Source: Candidatus Scybalomonas excrementavium
Lineage (GTDB): Bacteria > Bacillota > Clostridia > Lachnospirales > Lachnospiraceae
Reading direction: 5' to 3'
DNA length: 11,751 bases
Assembly (NCBI GenBank): GCA_017694765.1
Contig: JADIML010000275.1
Span: forward strand, 1-11,751
In this document: positions 1-5,986 of the stretch, in pieces
Layout: every line of letters begins with the position of its first letter
Position numbering within the stretch: position 1 is the stretch's first letter
Notes under the pieces: model-generated
What the model was told of the DNA's origin: nothing
Databases searched by the model: none
The model's input: only the letters and a program-made list of their open reading frames with translations
Position numbers and translations under genes: made by a program

Positions 1-13
1 GACCAACATAGCT

Positions 14-38
14 AAAAAAAATACGCATTGGAAAAGAT
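14..38 (-). repeat. Orphan copy of one arm of the purB terminator
   Basis: These 25 bases (A-run, then ATACGCATT, then GGAAAAGAT on the plus strand) match the 3' arm and U-tract of the purB terminator at 3369-3393 with two differences. The partner arm that would complete the hairpin is absent from 39-70, so here it is a half-element. It lies just beyond the purA terminator. Whether it belongs to a larger repeat running off the window cannot be seen. Confidence 0.5.
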
Positions 39-53
39 TTAGAACTTATATAC

Positions 54-85
54 AAAAAGCTGGGGTGAAAATCACCCCAACTTTT
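54..85 (-). terminator. Intrinsic terminator of purA
   Basis: The transcript of the minus strand gives a 10-bp GC-rich stem (59-68 pairing with 72-81, core GGGGUGA/UCACCCC) closed by a 3-base loop and followed by five U (54-58). It begins about 30 bases after the purA stop codon. Four T follow the stem on the plus strand, so it may also stop transcription coming the other way. Confidence 0.93.
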
Positions 86-110
86 ATGATAGAACCGAAT
101 TTACAATTCA

Positions 111-1388
111 TTATTTACAATAAATAATATCATCTCTTCCTGGACCATTTGATACCATTGTAATTGGATATCCAAGTTGCTCTTCTACAAATTCTATATA
201 TTTGCGACAATTTTCAGGAAGTTCTTCATAGTTTTTAATTCCACGAATGTCTGTTTTCCATCCTGGCAATGTTTGAATCACTGGTTTCGCTTTCTCAAGC
301 TGTCTTGTTGTTGGGAAATCATGAATGATTTCTCCATCTACTTCATACGCCACGCACACTGGAATTTCATCTAAATATCCTAATACATCAAGCACTGTAA
401 AGGCAACATCTGTTGTACCTTGTAAACGACAACCATAGCGAGAAGCTACACAATCAAACCATCCCATACGTCTTGGACGACCCGTTGTTGCTCCATATTC
501 TCCACCGTCACCGCCACGTCTTCTTAACTCATCTGCTTCTTCTCCAAAAATTTCACTAACAAAAGCACCAGCTCCTACTGCACTAGAATATGCTTTTACA
601 ACAGTAATGACTTTTTTAATTTCATAAGGTGGAATACCAGCTCCTACTGCTCCAAAAGCAGCTAAAGTAGAAGAAGAAGTTACCATTGGATAAATTCCAT
701 GATCGGGATCTTTTAACGTTCCAAGCTGTCCTTCTAATAATAAATTTTTCCCATTTTTAATCGCTTCATTTAAAAATACAGAGACATCAGCTACATATGG
801 TTCTACCATTTTACGGTATTCTTTTAATGTTTCAAATAATTCCTCTGGATTTAATAATGGTTTATGATATAAATGTTCTAATAATATATTTTTTGTTTCA
901 CAAACATGTTTTACTTTCTCATATAATGTTTCTTCATCGAATAATTCACTTACTTGGAAACCAATTTTTGCATATTTATCTGAGTAAAATGGTGCAATTC
1001 CTGATTTTGTAGATCCAAAAGATTTTCCACCTAAACGCTCTTCTTCATATTGATCAAATAAAATATGATATGGCATTACCATCTGTGCTCTATCTGAAAT
1101 AAGAAGTTTTGGCATAGGTACATTTCGAGATGTCAACTCTTGAATCTCATGAAATAAAACAGGAATGTTCAGTGCAACTCCATTACCAATAACATTTGTA
1201 ATATGATCATAAAAAACACCAGATGGTAACGTATGTAATGCAAATTTACCATAGTTATTGATAATTGTATGTCCTGCATTGGCCCCTCCTTGAAAACGGA
1301 TTACAATATCGGACTCTTTTGCGAGCATATCTGTAATTTTCCCTTTACCTTCATCGCCCCAGTTAGCACCTACAATTGCTCTTACCAT
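111..1388 (-). CDS. purA: Adenylosuccinate synthetase
   Basis: Catalyses the GTP-dependent joining of IMP and L-aspartate to adenylosuccinate, the first committed step to AMP, in the cytoplasm. The 425-residue product has the full family signature: the GDEGKGK phosphate loop at residues 11-17 with catalytic Asp13, GANAGHT with catalytic His40, the STKSGIAPFYSDK IMP-binding stretch, TTGRPRR for aspartate binding, and a C-terminal SNGPGRDD guanine-site segment. Length is normal for the family. I chose the ATG at 1386-1388, because AGGAGG (1398-1403) lies 9 bases before it and the protein then starts MVRAIVGANWGDEGKG, as usual. The ATG two codons upstream is only 3 bases from that site. It has its own promoter and terminator, apart from the LysR-plsC unit upstream. 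Confidence 0.97.
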   Translation of the reverse strand: MVRAIVGANWGDEGKGKITDMLAKESDIVIRFQGGANAGHTIINNYGKFALHTLPSGVFYDHITNVIGNGVALNIPVLFHEIQELTSRNVPMPKLLISDRAQMVMPYHILFDQYEEERLGGKSFGSTKSGIAPFYSDKYAKIGFQVSELFDEETLYEKVKHVCETKNILLEHLYHKPLLNPEELFETLKEYRKMVEPYVADVSVFLNEAIKNGKNLLLEGQLGTLKDPDHGIYPMVTSSSTLAAFGAVGAGIPPYEIKKVITVVKAYSSAVGAGAFVSEIFGEEADELRRRGGDGGEYGATTGRPRRMGWFDCVASRYGCRLQGTTDVAFTVLDVLGYLDEIPVCVAYEVDGEIIHDFPTTRQLEKAKPVIQTLPGWKTDIRGIKNYEELPENCRKYIEFVEEQLGYPITMVSNGPGRDDIIYCK

Positions 1389-1412
1389 TTGCATATTCCT
1401 CCTAAATTTGGT

Positions 1413-1427
1413 TCGTGTATTTCACGA
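1413..1427 (-). other. Small hairpin in the purA leader
   Basis: TCGTG and CACGA form a perfect 5-bp inverted repeat around a 5-base loop, between the purA promoter and its ribosome binding site. It has no U-tract, so it is not a terminator. It could stabilise the mRNA 5' end or be a protein site. The sequence alone does not decide, and chance is possible. Confidence 0.3.
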
Positions 1428-1449
1428 TTGATTACTATATTTCGCCTTT

Positions 1450-1478
1450 ATTGTACTACAAGTATTGCTATAAGTAAA
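1450..1478 (-). promoter_or_regulatory. purA promoter (sigma-A type)
   Basis: On the minus strand, a -35 TTTACT (1473-1478) and -10 TACAAT (1450-1455) are separated by 17 bases. This places the transcript start near 1443, giving a leader of roughly 55 bases before the chosen start codon. Confidence 0.65.
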
Positions 1479-1496
1479 ATTAATATTCTTTATGTT

Positions 1497-1519
1497 CTAC
1501 ATAACTAATAGTTATATAG
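1497..1519 (-). other. AT-rich hairpin after plsC, upstream of the purA promoter
   Basis: Bases 1497-1506 pair with 1510-1519 (10 bp, loop of 3). Read as minus-strand RNA the stem is complete with one G-U pair. Read as plus-strand RNA that pair becomes A-C, although a T-run follows on that side. It may help end the LysR-plsC transcript, but the missing U-tract in the gene direction argues against a standard terminator. Confidence 0.35.
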
Positions 1520-1520
1520 T

Positions 1521-1570
1521 TCTTTTTTATATCATGGAAATGACTCATGAAAGGGAATTTCTTATTATAC
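1521..1570 (-). repeat. Intergenic hairpin repeat, copy A
   Basis: First of three copies of a 50-bp repeat that align without gaps. This one begins 6 bases past the plsC stop codon (1577-1579) and ends before the purA promoter. It carries the invariant core AAATGACTCAT at 1538-1548. By my count it matches the other two copies at 33 of 50 positions each, making it the most divergent. Its outer stem is weaker than in copies B and C. Confidence 0.75.
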
Positions 1571-1576
1571 AAGAAA

Positions 1577-2302
1577 TCATGTTGATTGCTTCTCTCTTTG
1601 ACATTGTTCAATCTTATTTCGAATACGCTCTTCTACCATTTTAGCAATCTCCTTTGATTTCATATCCTTATATTCTTCACAATAAATAGGTTCTAAAAAA
1701 TGTACTTGAACGGTTGTCTTTCGAATACTATTTTGGTCAAATGGAATAAACGCATCAAGGAGAGCTACTGGAACGATAGGACATTTCGCATTCATAGCAC
1801 TTTTAAAACTTCCACCTTTAAACTCTCCAATTTCATTTCCACGTTTCGATCTTGTCCCTTCTGCAAAAATAATATAATTTCTTCCTTGTAAAACTTCTTC
1901 TGTCATTTTCTTAATGACTTTTAATCCTTGTCTTACATCATTTCTATCAATCATCTGAGCACGTAACACACAAAATACTTGTTTTAATAAAATGACATCT
2001 TTTACCTCTTTTTTTGCAACAACAGAAAATGGACGCTCATGACATTCCAAAAATGCTAACACATCATAAAGCCCTTGATGATTTGGAAACATAATATATC
2101 CATTTTCTTTTGGAAGGTTTTCTTGTCCATCTGATTCAATTACAACCCGTCCAACTCGATTAATATACGTTGTCATTCTATGGACAAAATCATATCTCGT
2201 TTTTTCATCATATCCGTCTCTCTTTCCTAATTTTCCAAGCATATAAAACCAATATGGAATAAATGGGAGACATCTTATTACCATTAAAATAATTCGACTC
2301 AT
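1577..2302 (-). CDS. plsC: 1-acyl-sn-glycerol-3-phosphate acyltransferase-like protein (PlsC family)
   Basis: PlsC-family enzymes transfer an acyl group to lysophosphatidate, giving phosphatidic acid at the cytoplasmic membrane. The 241-residue product has a hydrophobic N-terminus (about residues 5-23), the catalytic NHxxxxD motif as NHQGLYD (His75, Asp80), the substrate-phosphate motif EGTRS (148-152) with a following GEFKGGSF stretch, and PIVPVAL (175-181), which corresponds to motif IV. Length is typical. The ATG at 2300-2302 overlaps the stop codon of the upstream LysR gene as ATGA, and AGGAG lies about 7 bases before it inside that gene, so the two are probably translationally coupled. 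The exact acyl acceptor is not fixed by sequence; relatives in this family also act on other lysolipids. Confidence 0.88.
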   Translation of the reverse strand: MSRIILMVIRCLPFIPYWFYMLGKLGKRDGYDEKTRYDFVHRMTTYINRVGRVVIESDGQENLPKENGYIMFPNHQGLYDVLAFLECHERPFSVVAKKEVKDVILLKQVFCVLRAQMIDRNDVRQGLKVIKKMTEEVLQGRNYIIFAEGTRSKRGNEIGEFKGGSFKSAMNAKCPIVPVALLDAFIPFDQNSIRKTTVQVHFLEPIYCEEYKDMKSKEIAKMVEERIRNKIEQCQREKQST

Positions 2303-3192
2303 TTCTCTTCTCCTATCATAAGATTCAATAATTTTTCTGCAGCTTTTGAGATAGAATTATGCTTACTTGCTACAAGTAAAATATGACGTTTTGGAATCTT
2401 TTTTTGGAACTGTAATTCAAACAATTCTTCCTTCTCTAAAGAAGACTTAGCAAAATCCTTTACAACACATCCAATCCCAAAGTTTCTCTTAGCAAATTGA
2501 ATAATCATATCACTCGTCGCCAATTCAATCTCCGGCTTTAATTCCACTTGATGAGTAGAAAGCCAATGATCTACATAGGTTCTTGTACTTGTATTTGGTT
2601 CTAGACAAATGACAGGATTATGCTCTAATTCCTTATAGGACAGACTTGCATCTTTTAAAAAAGTAAACTTGCTTCCTGCTATAAAAATATCTTCTATTTC
2701 TCTAACGGAATATATTTTATAGTCCCTTCCTTTCTGGATAGGCTCTGTAACAACTCCAAAGTCAATTCTGCCATCTTTTAAGTATGAAAGTGTTTCAGGA
2801 GTAGGTCCATTTGTAACAGATACTTTCACTTTTGGATATTGCTCATGAAATTTCTCTAAATAAGGAAGTAAATAATACCGTAGCGTCATATCACTAGCAC
2901 CAATTCGAATTTCTCCATCTTCCAAATTTAACCACTCTCTTAATTTACCTTCCCCTTTCATAATCGTTTCATACCCCTCTTTTACATAGTGATATAAAAG
3001 TTCGCCTTCTTTTGTCAATTTTGTTCCTTTAGAAGTTCTTATAAATAAAGAAACTCCTAGATTTTGTTCCATTTGCTTAATGGATTGGCTCACTGCTGGC
3101 TGAGAGATACATAATTTCTCACTTGCTATTGTGATTCCTCCATACTTTGCAACATAATAAAATACCTTATATGCCTCTAAATTTCCTTGCAC
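2299..3192 (-). CDS. LysR-family transcriptional regulator
   Basis: A 297-residue DNA-binding regulator. Residues 1-60 form the winged helix-turn-helix typical of LysR proteins, including the pattern SQPAVSQSIKQMEQNLG (residues 30-46) followed by LFIRTSKGTKLTKEG. Residues about 90-290 fit the two-lobed effector-binding domain. The start is a GTG (3190-3192) with AGGAGG (3199-3204) six bases before it, so the GTG is well supported. Its stop overlaps the plsC start, so it is the first gene of a two-gene unit, and an inverted repeat spans its own -10 box, consistent with autoregulation. LysR regulators often control a neighbour; here the obvious candidate is the coupled acyltransferase, which is inference. 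The ligand is unknown. Confidence 0.93.
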   Translation of the reverse strand: MQGNLEAYKVFYYVAKYGGITIASEKLCISQPAVSQSIKQMEQNLGVSLFIRTSKGTKLTKEGELLYHYVKEGYETIMKGEGKLREWLNLEDGEIRIGASDMTLRYYLLPYLEKFHEQYPKVKVSVTNGPTPETLSYLKDGRIDFGVVTEPIQKGRDYKIYSVREIEDIFIAGSKFTFLKDASLSYKELEHNPVICLEPNTSTRTYVDHWLSTHQVELKPEIELATSDMIIQFAKRNFGIGCVVKDFAKSSLEKEELFELQFQKKIPKRHILLVASKHNSISKAAEKLLNLMIGEEK

Positions 3193-3213
3193 CTTTTTCC
3201 TCCTAAGTTGCTT

Positions 3214-3245
3214 CTTTCTGTCTTAGATTGTACTATATCAGAAAG
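3214..3245. promoter_or_regulatory. Inverted-repeat operator candidate over the LysR promoter
   Basis: CTTTCTG (3214-3220) and CAGAAAG (3239-3245) form a perfect 7-bp inverted repeat separated by 18 bases. The -10 box of the lysR promoter lies between the arms. LysR proteins generally bind spaced dyads and repress their own genes. This layout suggests autorepression, but no binding is shown. Confidence 0.5.
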
Positions 3246-3255
3246 CGAATGAAAA
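3227..3255 (-). promoter_or_regulatory. lysR-plsC promoter
   Basis: On the minus strand, a -35 TTTTCA (3250-3255) and -10 TACAAT (3227-3232) are 17 bases apart. The predicted start near 3220 leaves a leader of about 28 bases with AGGAGG. The intergenic stretch 3193-3522 (330 bases) holds, in transcription order, the purB terminator, repeat copy B, and this promoter with its operator candidate. I see nothing else there. Confidence 0.55.
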
Positions 3256-3320
3256 GTATTTTATCTCGTTATTACAAAATAACTTATTGAGAGACTGATG
3301 AGAACAACATGTACTTTCCA

Positions 3321-3370
3321 CCTTCTTCTTATGATGGAAATGACTCATTAAGAGGAAGTTCTATCATGTA
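3321..3370 (-). repeat. Intergenic hairpin repeat, copy B
   Basis: Second copy of the 50-bp repeat, with core AAATGACTCAT at 3338-3348. Arms ATGAT (3331-3335) and ATCAT (3363-3367) pair, and a small inner CTC/GAG stem (3344-3346 with 3352-3354) lies inside. It directly abuts the U-tract of the purB terminator. By my count it matches copy C at 38 of 50 positions. Confidence 0.8.
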
Positions 3371-3420
3371 AAAAAATACGCATTAGAAAAGATAACTATC
3401 ATTTCCAATACGCATTTTCC
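3370..3420 (-). terminator. purB (purC-purB) intrinsic terminator
   Basis: Bases 3371-3393 pair with 3398-3420 in a stem of 23 positions, with one mismatch and a 4-base loop. The U-tract comes from the A-run at 3370-3376. Both arms contain the same 10-mer AATGCGTATT, which pairs with itself through G-U wobbles. The fold is therefore strong only in minus-strand RNA, the direction of the genes. It lies about 100 bases after the purB stop. Confidence 0.88.
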
Positions 3421-3522
3421 ATTTAAACCATATATATCATATTTATAAAAAACTAAATATTTGATATTATTATTTTACACAAAATCTATATTTTATACCA
3501 TAATAACCTTATTGATATATCT

Positions 3523-4953
3523 TTAAACTGTAATTTCTGCTGTTAAACCAAGTTCTTCTTGATTTGCATTTAGGATCGGTTGAATAATTTCTGTAATATA
3601 TTCTTCTGTTTGTTGTGGTGCACGTCCAACAAAGTTTTCCGGCTTCATAATTTTTTGTAACTGTTCTAGTGTCATTCCAAAGGATTCATCTCCTGCAATA
3701 CGTTCTAACAGATCGTTTTCTTTTCCTTCTTCTTTTACAACACGCCCTGCTGCCATAGAATGAACACGAATTTTCTCATGTAATTCTTGACGATCTCCTC
3801 CTGCTTTTACAGCATCCATCATAATATTTTCTGTTGCCATAAAAGGAAGTTCGCTCATAAGACGTTTTGTAATGACTTTCTCATAAACAACTAATCCATC
3901 TACAACGTTTAAATATAAATCTAAAATTCCATCAATTGCTAAAAATGCTTCTGGAATCGAGATTCTCTTATTTGCTGAATCATCTAATGTTCTTTCAAAC
4001 CACTGTGTTGCAGAAGTAATCGCTGGATTTAAAGCGTCAACCATTACATAGTTTGCTAAGGAAGCAATACGTTCACTTCTCATTGGATTTCTCTTATATG
4101 CCATGGCAGAAGAGCCGATTTGATGCTTTTCAAATGGTTCTTCAATTTCTTTTAAATGTTGAAGCAAACGAATATCATTAGAAAACTTATGAGCACTTTG
4201 AGCAATCCCACTTAATACATTTAAGATTCTTGCGTCCACTTTTCTTGAATAGGTCTGTCCTGATACAGCATAACATTGTTCAAATCCCATCTTCTTTGCA
4301 ATCATCGTATCAATTTTACGAATGGTTTCATGATCTCCATTAAATAGTTCTAAAAAACTTGCTTGCGTACCAGTTGTTCCTTTCGACCCTAACAATTTTT
4401 GTTGACCAATCATATATTCTAGATCTTCTAAATCTAACTGTAATTCTTGAAGCCATAAAGTTGCTCTTTTTCCAACTGTCGTTGGCTGTGCTGGCTGAAA
4501 ATGTGTAAAACCAAGTGTTGGTAAGTCTTTATATTTCATAGCAAATTTTGCTAATTCATTCATTACATTTAATAATTTTTTACGAACGAGCTTCATTGCT
4601 TCTGTCATAATAATAATATCTGTATTATCACCAACATAACAAGAAGTTGCACCTAAATGAATAATTCCTTTTGCTTTTGGACATTGTTGTCCATAAGCAT
4701 ATACATGAGACATAACATCATGGCGTACTTCTTTTTCTCTTGCTTTTGCTACTTCATAATTAATATCATCTTCATAAGATTTTAATTCTTCAATTTGATC
4801 TTTTGTAATTGGAAGACCTAGTTCATGTTCTACCTCTGCTAAAGCAACCCAAAGTTTTCTCCATGTTTTAAATTTCATCTCTGGTGAGAAAATATATTGC
4901 ATTTCTTTACTAGCATATCTTTCAGATAGTGGGCTTTGATATTTATGATTCAT
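3523..4953 (-). CDS. purB: Adenylosuccinate lyase
   Basis: Removes fumarate in two purine steps, SAICAR to AICAR and adenylosuccinate to AMP, as a cytoplasmic homotetramer of the fumarase/aspartase superfamily. The 476-residue product carries the superfamily signature GSSAMAYKRNP (280-290) with the catalytic serine loop, RHDVMSHV with His78, and THFQPAQPT with His151. It is longer than the roughly 430-residue Bacillus-type enzyme and nearer the long form also found in eukaryotes. It lies 128 bases after purC, which makes its SAICAR substrate, so the two are probably co-transcribed. The ATG at 4951-4953 has AAGGAG (4965-4970) 11 bases upstream, a slightly long spacing. A three-codon ORF ends on this start codon. 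Confidence 0.97.
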   Translation of the reverse strand: MNHKYQSPLSERYASKEMQYIFSPEMKFKTWRKLWVALAEVEHELGLPITKDQIEELKSYEDDINYEVAKAREKEVRHDVMSHVYAYGQQCPKAKGIIHLGATSCYVGDNTDIIIMTEAMKLVRKKLLNVMNELAKFAMKYKDLPTLGFTHFQPAQPTTVGKRATLWLQELQLDLEDLEYMIGQQKLLGSKGTTGTQASFLELFNGDHETIRKIDTMIAKKMGFEQCYAVSGQTYSRKVDARILNVLSGIAQSAHKFSNDIRLLQHLKEIEEPFEKHQIGSSAMAYKRNPMRSERIASLANYVMVDALNPAITSATQWFERTLDDSANKRISIPEAFLAIDGILDLYLNVVDGLVVYEKVITKRLMSELPFMATENIMMDAVKAGGDRQELHEKIRVHSMAAGRVVKEEGKENDLLERIAGDESFGMTLEQLQKIMKPENFVGRAPQQTEEYITEIIQPILNANQEELGLTAEITV

Positions 4954-5081
4954 AGTTTCATGTTCTCCTTTTTTATAAGTGTCCTTACGATATATTGATT
5001 TATCATATATTGGAAGGAACTATTTCATTTGTATTAACTAAAATGAATAGAATAAGAAAAGTTCTATTTTTTTAACACATT

Positions 5082-5798
5082 TTATAGAAGTTTGTCAAGT
5101 CCTAGCCGTTGAAAAACTTCTTCATAGGCTTCTTCTACATGTCCCATATCTCTACGGAAACGGTCTTTATCCAATTTTTCATTTGTATTCAAATCCCATA
5201 AACGACAAGTATCTGGAGAAATTTCATCGGCTAATAAAATATCTCCTTTATAACGTCCAAATTCCACTTTAAAATCAATAAGACGAATTCCTCTTTCTTC
5301 AAAAAACTTTTTCAGTTCTTCATTGATCCGAAAAACAAGTGTTGTAATTTTTTGAATTTCTTCCCTCGTTGCGAGCCCCAATGCGATAGCATAAAAATCA
5401 TTAATAAATGGATCTCCTAACTCGTCATTTTTATAACTAAACTCCAATGTTGGTTCTTTTAATGGAAATCCTTCTTCAATTCCTAATTTTTTTGAAAAAC
5501 TACCTGCTGCCACATTGCGAACAATCACTTCTAATGGAACAATTTCTACTCGTTTTACTTCCGTTTCCCTATCATTTAACTCTCTGATATAATGTGTTGG
5601 AATTCCCTTTTCCTCTAAGTGCTGAAAAATATAATTTGTCATTCTATTATTCACGACACCTTTTCCAACAATACTCCCTTTTTTCTCTCCATTAAATGCA
5701 GTTGCATCATCTTTATAAGAAACAATGAGTACATCTGGATTTTGTGTTGTAAATACTTTTTTTGCTTTTCCTTCATACAATAAATCAAGTTTTGACAT
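5082..5798 (-). CDS. purC: Phosphoribosylaminoimidazole-succinocarboxamide (SAICAR) synthase
   Basis: Joins CAIR and L-aspartate with ATP to give SAICAR in de novo purine synthesis. The 238-residue product shows the family motifs in order: LYEGKAKKVF at residues 7-16, IVPLEVIVRNVAAGS (86-100), LIDFKVEFG (173-181) and the metal/ATP-site stretch LADEISPDTCRLWD (189-202). Length matches bacterial PurC. I take the ATG at 5796-5798 as the start: the sequence before it contains AGGTGG (5804-5809) 5 bases upstream, and the in-frame GTG at 5805-5807 lies inside that ribosome binding site, so the longer reading is unlikely. It is the first gene of a purC-purB pair and is preceded by two promoter-like sequences. 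I found no purine riboswitch in its leader. Confidence 0.96.
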   Translation of the reverse strand: MSKLDLLYEGKAKKVFTTQNPDVLIVSYKDDATAFNGEKKGSIVGKGVVNNRMTNYIFQHLEEKGIPTHYIRELNDRETEVKRVEIVPLEVIVRNVAAGSFSKKLGIEEGFPLKEPTLEFSYKNDELGDPFINDFYAIALGLATREEIQKITTLVFRINEELKKFFEERGIRLIDFKVEFGRYKGDILLADEISPDTCRLWDLNTNEKLDKDRFRRDMGHVEEAYEEVFQRLGLDKLL

Positions 5799-5834
5799 AG
5801 TTCCCACCTATTCTTTCTTCATTTTTTCCCTTCT

Positions 5835-5864
5835 ATTTTACCACTCTTTTATAGAATTGGACAA
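5835..5864 (-). promoter_or_regulatory. purC promoter candidate, proximal
   Basis: On the minus strand, -35 TTGTCC (5859-5864) and -10 TAAAAT (5835-5840) are 18 bases apart, giving a leader of about 30 bases. It competes with a distal candidate at 5887-5914. Either or both may be used. Confidence 0.5.
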
Positions 5865-5886
5865 TATAAAGTTAAATTTTCTGCAA

Positions 5887-5914
5887 ATTATACAAAAACC
5901 ACTTTATATTCAAA
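5887..5914 (-). promoter_or_regulatory. purC promoter candidate, distal
   Basis: A perfect -10 TATAAT (5887-5892) on the minus strand is preceded by TTTGAA (5909-5914) at 16 bases. Use of this site would give a leader of about 80 bases. The rest of the 188-base gap between the NagZ-like gene and purC is AT-rich, and I see no clear terminator in it. Confidence 0.45.
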
Positions 5915-5986
5915 AGAATTATATGGTATTACATATATATTTTTCACAATTTTGTTTGATTATTCAATATATATTTTTATTTCTTT

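Noticed and set aside
1405..1430. CGAAC near the purA leader hairpin as a PurR-type PurBox
   Set aside because: There is only one imperfect match and no inverted partner at the usual spacing. This regulator is mainly known from Bacilli.
5043..5073. AATAGAA/TTCTATT hairpin followed by T-run between purC and purB
   Set aside because: The T-run follows on the plus strand, where there is no gene to terminate. The stem has a single G-C pair and lacks a U-tract in the gene direction.
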